Assembly: GCA_026014615.1 (NCBI GenBank)
Contig: JAOZHZ010000019.1
Coordinates: forward strand, 1 to 64,000
Source: Candidatus Bathyarchaeota archaeon
GTDB lineage: Archaea; Thermoproteota; Bathyarchaeia; Bathyarchaeales; Bathycorpusculaceae
Reading direction: 5' to 3'
DNA length: 64,000 bases
This document shows positions 53,806 to 63,740 of this stretch, one piece after another (position 1 is the first letter of the stretch; each line of letters starts with the position of its first letter). The translations under genes and the position numbers were made by a program. The notes beneath the pieces were generated by a model. That model was not told where the DNA came from. It saw only the letters and a program-made list of their open reading frames with translations, and searched no databases.

Positions 53806-55042
53806 TCAATCGGGCTTACAGAGCCTACCCACAAACGCAGCAGTCAATGAAAACAAGAAAAGCATAGCCAAAGCAATCATTTTTGGAAACTCAGGAATTG
53901 ACGGTGAAGGTGATAGAGTTGCGGACTTGACAGGTGTTGCGTATGTTAGGTTGTAGTAAAAACGAAGAAGCACTTGCCCGGGAACCGGCCTACTATAGAT
54001 TATATGTGGCCTGTTTTCCGAATCTAAGGCTATTTCACCAGCCGAATCTACTTTTTGGTCTATCTGCTTGATAACCCCATTTTGAATCAGCCTCCACCAC
54101 ATACATTTGATTCGTGTAGTTAACACAACTTATATGCGGAGTATCATAGAAATCCAATACTATTTGGCTCCCAGAAGACACGTCATCAATTTTGATTGGC
54201 GGATCTACAGTTTGAATGTCCCAAATTGTGCCATTCCACACACCATCGCGTAAGCTACCATTGTAATAGCTTGCATGCGGGTAGCCTTTGGAGTCCACGG
54301 CTATAGAAGAGAAGGCATAGTTGGTCGTGTCTATGGTTTGGGTGGTCCAGTTCGCACTAAGTGCTGTTCGTGTTGCATATCTTAAAGACCCTACAGAGGA
54401 ATTGGAAAAAAGGGGTCTGTGAAAGTAGCTTATGTGGGGAACACCGTTAGGACTCACGGCTATTGATGGAAATTCATTAATGCCTAATGTGGAATCTACA
54501 ATCTGGGCGACCAGATGTGAACCATCCCAAAAAGCATATGTTAAGTGTAACTCGACATAGCCTTCGTTGTTAATTCTTGGATGAGCGTATGCTATGTGCA
54601 GGTTACCCTTTGAATCAAAAGCCATGTCGGCAACACCAGCTAGTTCTTCTGAGGAAACCAAGGTCTGATTATTCCAGTGGGTACCGTTCCAAAGGGCATA
54701 TTTGAGCTCATCATATTTTTGATATCCAATATGCAGTTGGTTGTCATCATCCAAAAACAAAGCCTTAGCTGACCCTGCACTATCAACCAATTGAGCAATC
54801 CAATTGATACCATCCCAAAAAGCATAGTAAAATCCATTTCGAGAGGTATCAGGCTCACGGTAGATCTCCCGGTAAACATAGTAAGTTACATGGGGATTGT
54901 CTTCATCATCCAATACCAAAGAACCACCCGCACCCCATTCATCAATGCTTTGAAAACTCCACGAATCCGCATACGCTGGAGCCGCACACAAACAAAATAG
55001 CATAGACATAAAAACAAACACAAATACACATCTACACCGCAT
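53806..55042 (-). pseudogene. Surface protein with sialidase-like repeats, one frameshift
   Basis: ATG 55042 opens a signal peptide (MRCRCVFVFVFMSMLFCLCA, cleavage after AYA) and six or more repeats of the type WTTQTIDT...SIAVDSKGYPHASY. Near 54070 the frame shifts within a GGGG run: before it the frame reads MYVVEADSKWG, and after it the next frame continues VIKQIDQKVDSAGEIALDS. The protein would end in SIPEFPKMIALAMLFLF and a short polar tail. Removing one G restores a single gene of about 410 residues, so a homopolymer read error is a real possibility. Confidence 0.75.
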
Positions 55043-55200
55043 GACAACACACCCTAGACGCACTATAAAAACGTAAAACAAAATATTAAGGATTATATGA
55101 AAAACAACCAAAAGAAAAAAGACAGGATGTTTTTAAAGCAGCAGTTCAAGCACCCATACCCAAACTACAAAGGATAACGCACTTTTCAGGAAATTTATCA

Positions 55201-55344
55201 TTAGGTTTTTTTGTATTCGGGGTTGGGAACGTCTGCGCCGCATTTTTGGCATTTGTAACTATGGATTTTACGGCGGCAACCCTGACAAGTGCTCTGGTTA
55301 ACTAGGTTTCCGCATGCGGGACAAACTAAGTTTTGTGCTGACAT
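55201..55344 (-). CDS. Small double zinc-ribbon protein
   Basis: A 47-residue protein (MSAQNLVCPACGNLV..., ending PNPEYKKT) with four CxxC-type pairs or near-pairs: CPAC, CQGC, CQKC and the linked spacing between them. These are enough for two zinc sites. ATG 55344 has GAGGTG in front. Archaeal proteins of this size usually bind nucleic acid or act as adaptor subunits; the role is not known. It was too short for standard ORF length limits. Confidence 0.65.
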   Translation of the reverse strand: MSAQNLVCPACGNLVNQSTCQGCRRKIHSYKCQKCGADVPNPEYKKT

Positions 55345-55420
55345 TATTTTCACCTCGTTCAATCCTTATTTTTCTCGTTTTTCTAGATGTAAAAGAGAAA
55401 AAGAAGCAGAGATTTTCTGC

Positions 55421-58400
55421 TTAAGGGGTAACTGAGACTGAGTCTACGAAAAGATTTGCGCTATAGCCACTTTCGTATAAGGCAGCAATTGCTATGTATC
55501 TGAAGTCGCTAGGATAATTGCCGCAGTTAATCCAATAGGGCGAACTGGATGTTATCGTTTGATTACTGACTGGAACCCAATCGTTGTTTGCATTGTAAGA
55601 CACATATACGTGGATGTGTGTCCAGTATCCGGGGGCAGAGTAGCCGTAGATTTTAATGTTGCCGTGTGCGGGAGCATTCATTGCTCCAACTATGTTTCCT
55701 CCATCTCCAGAGTTTCCACCGTATATTTGCACGAAGTTTGCGTTGTTTGAACTGCCCACGAGTCCGTTCGGGTTATTGATAGCTCCGTTGCCATAAGTGG
55801 TTGGCTGCGGAACAATGCTTGATACCCAGTAATTAGTCGGCGGGTTTTGGACGGTTACTGTATTATAGCTAGCGGCGCCACTCCATGCATTATTTGTGTC
55901 TTTGGCTCTTACGGTGACGTTCTTTGTTCCTGGGGAACTCCATGTGTGAGAAGCTGACGCTGCGGTTCCGCTGGTATATGGACCCACTGTTGTTGTGGTG
56001 CCATCATTCCAGTTAAACTCGTATGTAATGTTTTGGTCTTCGGGGTCTGTTGATGTAGCATAAAATGGGCCACAACTTACGTTGACGGTTCCTATTGTGG
56101 GTCCACTAAGCGATGAAGGCGTGCTGGGTGGATTATTGCTTGGGTCAAAGCTGAAGTATGCTCTGATTCCCTTCAGATTAGTGATATTGTTGAATGTGTA
56201 GTTGCTAATTGCCCCTTGTGAAACATAGTGGAGATTGCCATTTTCAAATTCCTCTGCGACTTCGACATCGTCTATACGGTAATTCGTGTTCGGCGTAATG
56301 GTGAACGTTTTGCTCTCTCCATAATCCACTTGAACTTGTCCTGAAGGCGAAATTGCGCCCCCTTCTTGAGCCACTGAAGCTTCAATGGTTAGGTAAACTG
56401 GCGATGTATTGTAAACGCGATAAATGTCAATTCGACCTCCTTTTTGGCAAACGGGCGGGCAAGGTTCTTCATCACAGCCATCACAGAGCACGAGATCAAC
56501 TCCAGCATTTGGGTCTACCGTTACAAATAAGCCATTAACTTCGTTTGGGCTGTCATTGTAATATTCCGATAGTATTGGGTGGGTTGCAAGATCAATTCCG
56601 TGAGCTATATGACGAACGTTGTTGTCGTCCTGCCCTTTAGGGTGGTAAAAAGCGACCCATGGACTACTATTAAGTTTAACCCAAAAAGGGATATCGTTGT
56701 TTGGAGCCATTTTCGCATTATATGGGGCGTCGATATTAGCGGTTGTGATATTGTTGAAGTTGAAAAAGCAGTGCATTTTATCGACGTAATCGCTGGCAGG
56801 GTCCGGCGGATTTATCCACATCCAAGAGATGTATGGATCGCTTGGCGACATCGATTTTATATGGTCGTCTGGACCAAATTTGGTGATACTTACACCACCA
56901 CAGCTCTTGTAGTTACATGGATAATCTTGTCTTGTGGGATCAAGTTGGTCATTCTCGTCTATTGCGTATTGATGTTCCTGTCTACATTCAGGAGCTGATT
57001 CACAAGGGCCTCCATCGCAGGCATTTTGCCCGTCGCACGGCAGATAGCACATTGGATATCCTAAAACAACCATCAAGCCTTTTATTGTGACATTGACATA
57101 GGGGTCCTCGTTAACAAATTTAAGCTCATTAGACCCTGCTCCAGGTTCCTTCAAAATATAAGTTTCATTAATTTTTGTTTGAGCAAAGTCAAAAACCTCT
57201 GTTAAGTCGTGACCTGCTTTCCTACTGTGCCAAGTTGCATGAGCGACATTTTCAAAATCATTTAGATAAAGTTCTATGGGACCAACGTCGTTATTTGGAG
57301 AATCTGGGTCGTTGGGGTTAGTGCTGACTTCGTAGATAACATTGCAGAAATCAGATTTTGGGGGATATTGTTGCTGGTAGCATTGTGGCTGCGTTGCAGT
57401 GAATTTGAAAGTTTTGGTGCTATTGGGGTTGTTTTCGCCACCATATTCTAAAGTGAAATCTGGGATTGGGCCCCAAATCGTTGTTCCCTTTCCGCCCTTT
57501 GCTCCTTCCGCAGGGTTGCAATTATTGTCACAGTTAAAATAAGGACTGCTGCCGTTCATACCGCATCCTGAGAAGGCTGCTTGTACGTCGTGGTTGCTGT
57601 CCATTGTGATTATTATGGGGTTATCAGTGTTCGTTTGTTCATCTACAGTCAGGTAATCAAAGGCGTAACCAACGTCTGCCGTGGCAGCTACCTGAACGTT
57701 AGCACCTGGGCTGTAGACTTGTGTACCTGGGGCAGGGGTGGTCGTGCCTCCATTTTCTGTTGAAATTTTTAGAATACAGGTGTTTGGGTCCTGAGCAAAA
57801 TCTGCTGTAATAGTGTGGTTTGCTGTGACGTTTGAGAATGTGTAACTGCTTATTGCGCCTTGACTTACGCTGTCTACTTGGACATCAACTATGTGGTATC
57901 CGATGTTTGGAATTATGTTAAAGGTTTGGTTACTTCCGTAGTTTACTGTTTGTGCAGTACTGGGTGAAATCGAGCCATTATTTCCCGCTGACGGTGTTAA
58001 AGTATAGGTGTTGATTGCGGAGGTAACCGAAATGGTGTGCGTTGTTGTGACGTTGTTGAAGGTGTAGCTTGATATTGCTCCTTGGTCGACCGTATCAACG
58101 TAGACGTGGGTTATGTGGTATCCTGTGTTTGCTGAGATATTGAATAGTTGGTTGTCGCCAGTGTTCACCAGAACGGTTCCTGAAGGCGTAATTGTTGAAC
58201 CAGCATCATTGGAAGCTGAAATGGCGCATCCGGGTACATACTCAGCATAAATGCTCATTGCATAGTTGTAATAAGTCAAAGGAAAATTAGTCCAAAATTG
58301 GTTAGCTGTACCTGTGTTATAACGTACTGTAAGCGTGTCAGGGCTACTTCCTGTGTTGTAGAAAAGTAACCAGTAATATGTTCCAGCTGTGAGTATGGGT

Positions 58401-58687
58401 TGAGTGTAACCATTGCTATGGCTGGACCAATATGGTGTGACCCAAGCATTCGTAAAAACATTGCGGCTAGGTGTTAACCATAAACAAGAGCTAGTTTTGA
58501 TTGCGCCATTGTTATCATTATATATGCCTATCTGTACGTAGTCGCCAGCGTGAACTACTCCGCCAATGTAACAATGTATGTTGGCTAACAACCCGTTTTC
58601 GGGGGCTTGAAACCGGCAGGCAACTGCGCGGTTAGGCCCTACTGAAAATGATGATGAACCTAATGTTGTGTACCCCATTGTGGCCAT
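55421..58687 (-). CDS. Giant multidomain protein, paralogue of the Cys-ladder protein
   Basis: 1,089 residues with no signal peptide. It opens with a jelly-roll-like domain (about 1-150), followed by three divergent InlB B-repeats (SPSTAQTVNYGSNQTFNI type). A core then matches the Cys-ladder protein segment by segment: QPQCYQQQYPPKSDFC, CDGQNACDGGPC, QDYPCNYKSCG and IDIYRVYNTSPVYLTIEAS. Next are another B-repeat, a PKD domain (SASHTWSSPGTKNVTVRAKD) and a discoidin-like C-terminal domain. The cysteine-ladder tail is absent. Probably an extracellular or surface assembly protein, but the export route is unclear. Confidence 0.7.
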   Translation of the reverse strand: MATMGYTTLGSSSFSVGPNRAVACRFQAPENGLLANIHCYIGGVVHAGDYVQIGIYNDNNGAIKTSSCLWLTPSRNVFTNAWVTPYWSSHSNGYTQPILTAGTYYWLLFYNTGSSPDTLTVRYNTGTANQFWTNFPLTYYNYAMSIYAEYVPGCAISASNDAGSTITPSGTVLVNTGDNQLFNISANTGYHITHVYVDTVDQGAISSYTFNNVTTTHTISVTSAINTYTLTPSAGNNGSISPSTAQTVNYGSNQTFNIIPNIGYHIVDVQVDSVSQGAISSYTFSNVTANHTITADFAQDPNTCILKISTENGGTTTPAPGTQVYSPGANVQVAATADVGYAFDYLTVDEQTNTDNPIIITMDSNHDVQAAFSGCGMNGSSPYFNCDNNCNPAEGAKGGKGTTIWGPIPDFTLEYGGENNPNSTKTFKFTATQPQCYQQQYPPKSDFCNVIYEVSTNPNDPDSPNNDVGPIELYLNDFENVAHATWHSRKAGHDLTEVFDFAQTKINETYILKEPGAGSNELKFVNEDPYVNVTIKGLMVVLGYPMCYLPCDGQNACDGGPCESAPECRQEHQYAIDENDQLDPTRQDYPCNYKSCGGVSITKFGPDDHIKSMSPSDPYISWMWINPPDPASDYVDKMHCFFNFNNITTANIDAPYNAKMAPNNDIPFWVKLNSSPWVAFYHPKGQDDNNVRHIAHGIDLATHPILSEYYNDSPNEVNGLFVTVDPNAGVDLVLCDGCDEEPCPPVCQKGGRIDIYRVYNTSPVYLTIEASVAQEGGAISPSGQVQVDYGESKTFTITPNTNYRIDDVEVAEEFENGNLHYVSQGAISNYTFNNITNLKGIRAYFSFDPSNNPPSTPSSLSGPTIGTVNVSCGPFYATSTDPEDQNITYEFNWNDGTTTTVGPYTSGTAASASHTWSSPGTKNVTVRAKDTNNAWSGAASYNTVTVQNPPTNYWVSSIVPQPTTYGNGAINNPNGLVGSSNNANFVQIYGGNSGDGGNIVGAMNAPAHGNIKIYGYSAPGYWTHIHVYVSYNANNDWVPVSNQTITSSSPYWINCGNYPSDFRYIAIAALYESGYSANLFVDSVSVTP

Positions 58688-58696
58688 ATTAAACAC

Positions 58697-59304
58697 ATCC
58701 AGTCAATGTTTTTGCATTTGACACATTATAGTTGATTGCTCTGCCCTCCGAGCGTTGGGCGATTTGCTCTTTGGAGCATTCGGTTCGCCCGTGAGAGACC
58801 CAGATTACTTTTGGGCTGATTTTTTGTTTTTCCGTATTTTTTTCAACCATGGAAATCATCGGAAAGGCAATACGCTCTTGCGAATTTAAAGAATTTTTAG
58901 AAAATATTATGGTTCATCAGAAAAAAGTCTTAAGAACATTATAAAATAAAAGACTTTTGCGAACATACTTTTATTTCAGCCAAACAACCTATTTGTACAG
59001 CCTTCTTCGCATACCGCATTTTTACTGTATCGCCACTAACATGGGCAGTATTCTAAATTGCCCTTCTTTCAACCAACTGGCATCAAATTAGAAACAAAGA
59101 AAGGGGCGTTATGCAAGCAACATAGACACCGCTTGTCAGCTTCAGAACCCACCCAAACAACCTAAATATCACAAAAACTCACAAAAAGTAACCAATTTGT
59201 TTCTGCTTACAAATTTACAAACACCTCAATCAACCTAACCACGCCAAAACTGCGGCTGTTACCCGTAAAGCATAAATTCTTTCGCTTCACTTTTTAGTTT
59301 TCAG
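58697..59304. other. AT-rich intergenic region
   Basis: No gene, RNA fold or clear repeat is supported. It carries upstream sequence of the giant protein gene on the minus strand and the promoter region of the tRNA on the plus strand. Confidence 0.35.
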
Positions 59305-59458
59305 CGGGAGGTAGCTCAGCCTGGCAGAGCTCTCGAGCGGGCTAACACGCTTGGCCTGCGGAGAAGCTGTAGAGGTCTACCCACGGTGGGCTTCATTCAA
59401 GCCTGTCTAGGCCACAGAAACCGAGCTGTCGCAGGTTCAAATCCTGCTCTCCCGACCA
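59305..59458 (+). tRNA. tRNA-Tyr(GUA) with two introns
   Basis: Acceptor CGGGAGG (59305-59311) pairs with TCTCCCG (59448-59454), followed by A and CCA. The D-arm is GCTC/GAGC and the T-arm GCAGG/CCTGC. A standard anticodon arm forms only if two introns are removed: 59336-59365 (30 nt) inside the 5' stem between positions 30 and 31, and 59373-59419 (47 nt) at 37/38. The result is stem CTCGG/CCGAG around CTGTAGA, anticodon GTA, with a 77-base mature tRNA. Intron ends could shift by a base. Multiple-intron tRNAs are known in several TACK archaea. Confidence 0.82.
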
Positions 59459-59603
59459 ACAATTAATTACCCAAAAAGCTCCAGCAATTCGGCCATTATT
59501 TTATGGTTGGCAGCAACAACTGTTTTCATTTAATCAGAAGACCAAAAAAGATGGTGCCGGCGTTTTTTCGCCTTTAACGTTGATGCGAAACAAAAGCTGC
59601 CTT

Positions 59604-61112
59604 TTAAACTGCAGCGCTTTTGAGCGTTTTTTCTTTGCTTGACTGCTGCTTTGTTTTTTGGGCTTTTATTTCTCGTACTTTTGTCAGTATTTTTGTTATG
59701 ATTTGTTCGTCGTTTGGTATGCCTGGTGGGGGGTCGACAACTTTGCGTATCATAATAGGTACAAGGTCCATGCGGTAGGCGGTGCCTTCGTATTCTATGC
59801 CGCCCCACTGGGTTGGGAACAAGACGTCGCCAAGTCTTGATGTGCAGTTCATGTCGGGGTTAATAACGATTAAGGGGTGTTTCACCATTTGTTTCATTGA
59901 GGGTGCGGGGAAGTGTGCACCTGGGTCGGACGCGATAACCAAGGTTGCGTCGTTGTCTCCACGTCTAAGCAAGTCGATAGCTGAAAATTCGCCTGGATTA
60001 TACTGTGGGTAACCCTGTGAAAAATCAAGCGCATAAGGGTAACCTGTTTGCCAGCCGAAAACCACGTTCGCACCTGTGATGTTGAAGTGTCCTCGCATGG
60101 GGGTGATGACAAATTTGGTTTTTTTGTTAAGGTCTCGTGTTAATTTGATTGCCATTTCGATGTTTCGGAATCTGCCGGCGGTTGCAGTTAAGCCCAATCC
60201 AAAGAAAATGGCGCCAAACTCGCAGTTAACCATGGCGTCAGCCACTTCTTTTAAGTATTCAACTGGAACCCCGCCGACTTTTTCAACATCTAAGTCTTGG
60301 TCGTTGATCAGACATCGGAGGGCTTCGAAGATTTCGTAGTCTTTGTTTGGCTCAACCTGCACAAAATAGTCAGCAGCTTCAGCAGTCATCGTCTTCCTAA
60401 CATCAAAAACAATCATCTTACGCCCCATCTTATTAATCGTCTGAGGCGGAGCATCCACAACACACGTCTGAGGACGAGGCGGAGGCTGATACTTGATATG
60501 GGTCTTTCTAGCTGCTGCGTCGAGTTTTTTCTTTCCAGAAGCAGCCTTAACTTTCTGTATGTAATCTTTCCATTCACTCTTCTCAAAGCGACCTTCGGGG
60601 AAGGCGGTGTATCGTTCCACGTGTCGTGGATGTGAAGCCCAGGGGTTGCATCCCCAGTAAATTATCAAGTCCGCCCGATGTCTCACTTGCCCTAGCGTGC
60701 ACGTGGGTAAGCCTGCTTCCTGTGTTGCCATCATTGATGGCCCATGGCAAATACTGCAAACGTTATCCAAAGCGCAGCCCAATTCTTCTGCCAATTCTAA
60801 ACCCAGACGTTGCGTTTCACTTGTGCAGCACTCCCAACCAAACAGTAACGGATATTTGGCGTCAGTGAGAATTTGAGCAGCCTTGTTAACGGCTTCATCC
60901 ATAGAAACAGGAACTAATTCACCATTCTTGCGAATCATCGGCTCTAAAATGCGTTCATCGTTTTTGTAGCCGTGAACCATCTTAGCTTCACAGACTGCAC
61001 AGCCGTTTTTCATCGCAACAATCTCGTTATTCTCCACTGTTACTTCAAGATCATCACATAAGCAGCCACATATTGGACAAACAACAGATTTAACAACTTT
61101 CACAGTAATCAC
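59604..61112 (-). CDS. fwdB: Formylmethanofuran dehydrogenase subunit B
   Basis: A 502-residue FwdB/FmdB protein. The N-terminal cluster-binding Cys set is CPICGCLC...CAVC. The metal-pterin ligand Cys122 is in CSICHGPS, so this is the Cys rather than selenocysteine form. Later blocks are GRFRNIEMAIKLTRDL and ITPMRGHFNITGANVVFGW. The enzyme catalyses the first, CO2-reducing step of the methyl branch, or its reverse. About 55 residues between roughly 176 and 231 (Lys/Pro-rich) are extra compared with methanogen FwdB. Subunits A, C and D are not in the window. Confidence 0.85.
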   Translation of the reverse strand: MITVKVVKSVVCPICGCLCDDLEVTVENNEIVAMKNGCAVCEAKMVHGYKNDERILEPMIRKNGELVPVSMDEAVNKAAQILTDAKYPLLFGWECCTSETQRLGLELAEELGCALDNVCSICHGPSMMATQEAGLPTCTLGQVRHRADLIIYWGCNPWASHPRHVERYTAFPEGRFEKSEWKDYIQKVKAASGKKKLDAAARKTHIKYQPPPRPQTCVVDAPPQTINKMGRKMIVFDVRKTMTAEAADYFVQVEPNKDYEIFEALRCLINDQDLDVEKVGGVPVEYLKEVADAMVNCEFGAIFFGLGLTATAGRFRNIEMAIKLTRDLNKKTKFVITPMRGHFNITGANVVFGWQTGYPYALDFSQGYPQYNPGEFSAIDLLRRGDNDATLVIASDPGAHFPAPSMKQMVKHPLIVINPDMNCTSRLGDVLFPTQWGGIEYEGTAYRMDLVPIMIRKVVDPPPGIPNDEQIITKILTKVREIKAQKTKQQSSKEKTLKSAAV

Positions 61113-61339
61113 GTTCCGTACTCGTTGTTTAGACTTGCATACAAAGCCGAAGTAGCCTCGGTTGGGGCTGTTTCGACTCCAACTGGAAAACCCTTGAACA
61201 GGGGCATACGGAAGGTTTTGTTGCCGTAGGCGATGTTTGCCTCTAAATCGCAGTGCATGAAAACTAATTTAGACAGCGAACATGATGGAAATTCTGTTTT
61301 GGCTGCAATTAAGGTTACTTGTGCCTTTTGTGCTGTCAT
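61109..61339 (-). CDS. Small protein coupled to fwdB
   Basis: A 76-residue protein starting at ATG 61339, with GAGGT upstream. It overlaps fwdB by four bases (ATGA). The sequence (VTLIAAKTEFPSCSLSKLVF, then FPVGVETAPTEATSAL) has no certain family. The position corresponds to that of FwdD in some operons but the length and motifs do not match. It is probably an accessory of the dehydrogenase. I do not assign a function. Confidence 0.55.
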   Translation of the reverse strand: MTAQKAQVTLIAAKTEFPSCSLSKLVFMHCDLEANIAYGNKTFRMPLFKGFPVGVETAPTEATSALYASLNNEYGT

Positions 61340-61556
61340 GATTTCAAACCTCACCCATCAGAAAAACTAATATCAATTATTATATTTTTTGATAGAAAAA
61401 CCGTAAAACCCTCAACACCACGCCTACCTTGCCAAATAGCTCAAACCAAAACGCCCGAAGACAACTTTCTGGCGGCATCGGCGTCTCGCCTCCGGATACG
61501 CCATGGACTTGTTTTAATATTCCGTAAGCACATTATGCATCAAGGAACAAAACCAA

Positions 61557-62321
61557 ATGAGCCAAATTAACAAGCTCGAACAATACTGGCTAGACGTACT
61601 TGCAACATTACCGTCCACACAGACCCTACACGGCGCAACAATCACCTGCTACCCCAAAGTCCCAATCCCAGTTCTCAATCACACCACAAACATCAATTTT
61701 AAAGAAGACTGCACTGATTTAATAGCCAAAGTTGAGCAGCATTTCCGTTCAAAACAAGTGCCCTTTACTGGCTTCAGAATCACTCCCCTATCACAGCCAA
61801 GTTCCATCGGTCTACAGTTGAGAAACGCTGGGTTTAAGCAGGAAGGGGACCAGTCGTTCATGGTTTTCCAGAAGGAAAACGTCGAAGAAAACGTGAATAC
61901 CGCAGTGTCGGTTAAGAAAGTAGTGACGGATACTGACGTTGATGTCTTTGGAGGGTTGTTGCTCACGAATTTTGAGATGCCGCTTGCATGGAAAGAAAGC
62001 TGTAACGACTTCACGAGGGCATGTATGCGTAGCGGGTGGCAGTTCTATGTAGGATGCATTGACGGCGAACCTGTTGGCACGTGCGCGTTATTTTCTTCAG
62101 GCGGCGTCGGCGGCATATTCGACGTGGGCACCTTAGTGGATTTCAGAAAACGGGGCGTTGGGGCAGCCTTAACAATTCACGCCCTCAAAAAGTCAATGGA
62201 AGCAGGAAACATTGTTCATACATTGCAGGCTGAAACAGGCGGAGGGGCAGAACGTCTTTATGAGAAAATTGGGTTCAAAACAGAATACAAACTACAGTAT
62301 TACATAAAGGAAGCCACCTAA
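61557..62321 (+). CDS. GNAT family N-acetyltransferase
   Basis: A 254-residue protein. The C-terminal half is a GNAT domain: FDVGTLVDFRKRGVGAALTI forms the acetyl-CoA pyrophosphate loop and AERLYEKIGFK the last motif. The N-terminal half resembles a degenerate GNAT domain, as in tandem-GNAT proteins. The acceptor is unknown. It stands alone between fwdB and the convergent membrane protein gene. Confidence 0.78.
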   Translation: MSQINKLEQYWLDVLATLPSTQTLHGATITCYPKVPIPVLNHTTNINFKEDCTDLIAKVEQHFRSKQVPFTGFRITPLSQPSSIGLQLRNAGFKQEGDQSFMVFQKENVEENVNTAVSVKKVVTDTDVDVFGGLLLTNFEMPLAWKESCNDFTRACMRSGWQFYVGCIDGEPVGTCALFSSGGVGGIFDVGTLVDFRKRGVGAALTIHALKKSMEAGNIVHTLQAETGGGAERLYEKIGFKTEYKLQYYIKEAT

Positions 62322-62383
62322 AAGAATAAAGGGCTTTTATGCAGCATTAAGAAAATCTGGCTTTTTGTTTTTTCTTTAGTGGT

Positions 62384-63460
62384 TCAAGTTTTTCGGATGG
62401 GCATTTCGGAGGCGGGTTCTGCTGGTTTTGTGCGGGAAAGTGCTATACCTGAGGTGGATTTTACGATTTTGGGAACGCCGATGAGGTCTTGGAGTATTAG
62501 GATTCCGCGCGCAAGTACTGCAAAGGCGCCTAAGGCTCCGGCCATTGCGGGGTCAACAACTAAGAGTCCCAGAATTGCGACTATGCCAAATTCCTGTACA
62601 CCTGCGCCTGCGGGGGTTATCGGAACAAAACCCAACGCCGTCACAAGCGGGTGAATGAGGAAAAACGCCAGCCACGTCAAAAACGGACTTAACCCAAGCG
62701 ATATGCCTAATGCTAAAGCCAAGAAGTACCACTCAAACCCTTTCAGAACCCAGCAGGCCAACGTCAGAACAATGACCTCTGGAATTGCTTTGCTGTTCTT
62801 TTGTGAACTTTCTCGGAATTCTTCAAGTTTTCCCACCAGTCCACCGGCGAATCTTTTTAGGAAACGCCAGTTTGCCACGCGATTAAACAGGTTTAATGCT
62901 CTTTGAGACCAGGTAATGGCGGCAAGCAAGATGGCGCCTGTAAGCATCAAGCTGATGCCTATTCCCGCTAGGAGGAGTCCGTCGATTCCTGTTGCCGCTT
63001 GGAACTGTTGCCAATTCTCGGCTGGAACCACCTGAATCAAAAAGAACACTGCGCCTATGCCTCCTGCGACTTTGGCTAAGAACTCTATGGTTTGTATGCT
63101 TAGTATGCCTGAGAGGCTTTTTGAGGTGGGCACGTTTTGGTCTCTTAAATAGAGGGGGGTTAAAATGTAGCCTGACCGTCCGGGGGTGACGTCGCTAGTT
63201 AGCATGCCTGCGTACTGGGCGAGCAGGGTTTTTCCGAAGGAGGTTTTGATGCCTTCTTTTCCCAGCACTCTCTGCAACCTGAAGGTGAAAAGCAGGTTGA
63301 TGCCAAAGTAACAGAGAAACGCCAGAACGATGTATTCAACTTTGATGTTTAGTAGTGCCTCGTATAAGGATTCTACTCCGATGTACCAGAATAAAGCTGC
63401 AAAAATAGCTATCATAACGACAACTTGCAGCAGGGTGCGAGTAACTTTTCTGGTATTCAA
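62384..63460 (-). CDS. Flippase-like membrane protein (UPF0104/LPG synthase transmembrane family)
   Basis: A 358-residue polytopic protein of the lysylphosphatidylglycerol synthase transmembrane/UPF0104 family. Family landmarks are SDVTPGRSGYILTPLYLRD near residue 95 and GFVPITPAGAGVQEFGIVAI near residue 300. Members occur beside polyprenyl-glycan enzymes and are thought to move lipid-linked substrates. TTG start. It stands alone here. Confidence 0.8.
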   Translation of the reverse strand: MNTRKVTRTLLQVVVMIAIFAALFWYIGVESLYEALLNIKVEYIVLAFLCYFGINLLFTFRLQRVLGKEGIKTSFGKTLLAQYAGMLTSDVTPGRSGYILTPLYLRDQNVPTSKSLSGILSIQTIEFLAKVAGGIGAVFFLIQVVPAENWQQFQAATGIDGLLLAGIGISLMLTGAILLAAITWSQRALNLFNRVANWRFLKRFAGGLVGKLEEFRESSQKNSKAIPEVIVLTLACWVLKGFEWYFLALALGISLGLSPFLTWLAFFLIHPLVTALGFVPITPAGAGVQEFGIVAILGLLVVDPAMAGALGAFAVLARGILILQDLIGVPKIVKSTSGIALSRTKPAEPASEMPIRKT

Positions 63461-63740
63461 ATCGTTTTTGCTCGGTTGCTTTAAGGTCTGTTGAAAGGTT
63501 TACATTCTTAACCAAAGTTAAATCTATTGTGGAAAAAACCTTCAGCCTACTCAGTTGTTACGCCTCTAAAAATAGCAAGCAAACTTGGTTTGTTGGGTAA
63601 GCCGTTAGATTGGGGTCTCTCAATCGTCATACAGATTTCATATGAGGAGGGTGAGTGAAGCGGTTTTGACTTGCAGCTATCTTTGTTTTGTTGTTTGTGG
63701 ATGAAAAGTCCTAAAAGCGCGTAAATTGAGAATTATACTC

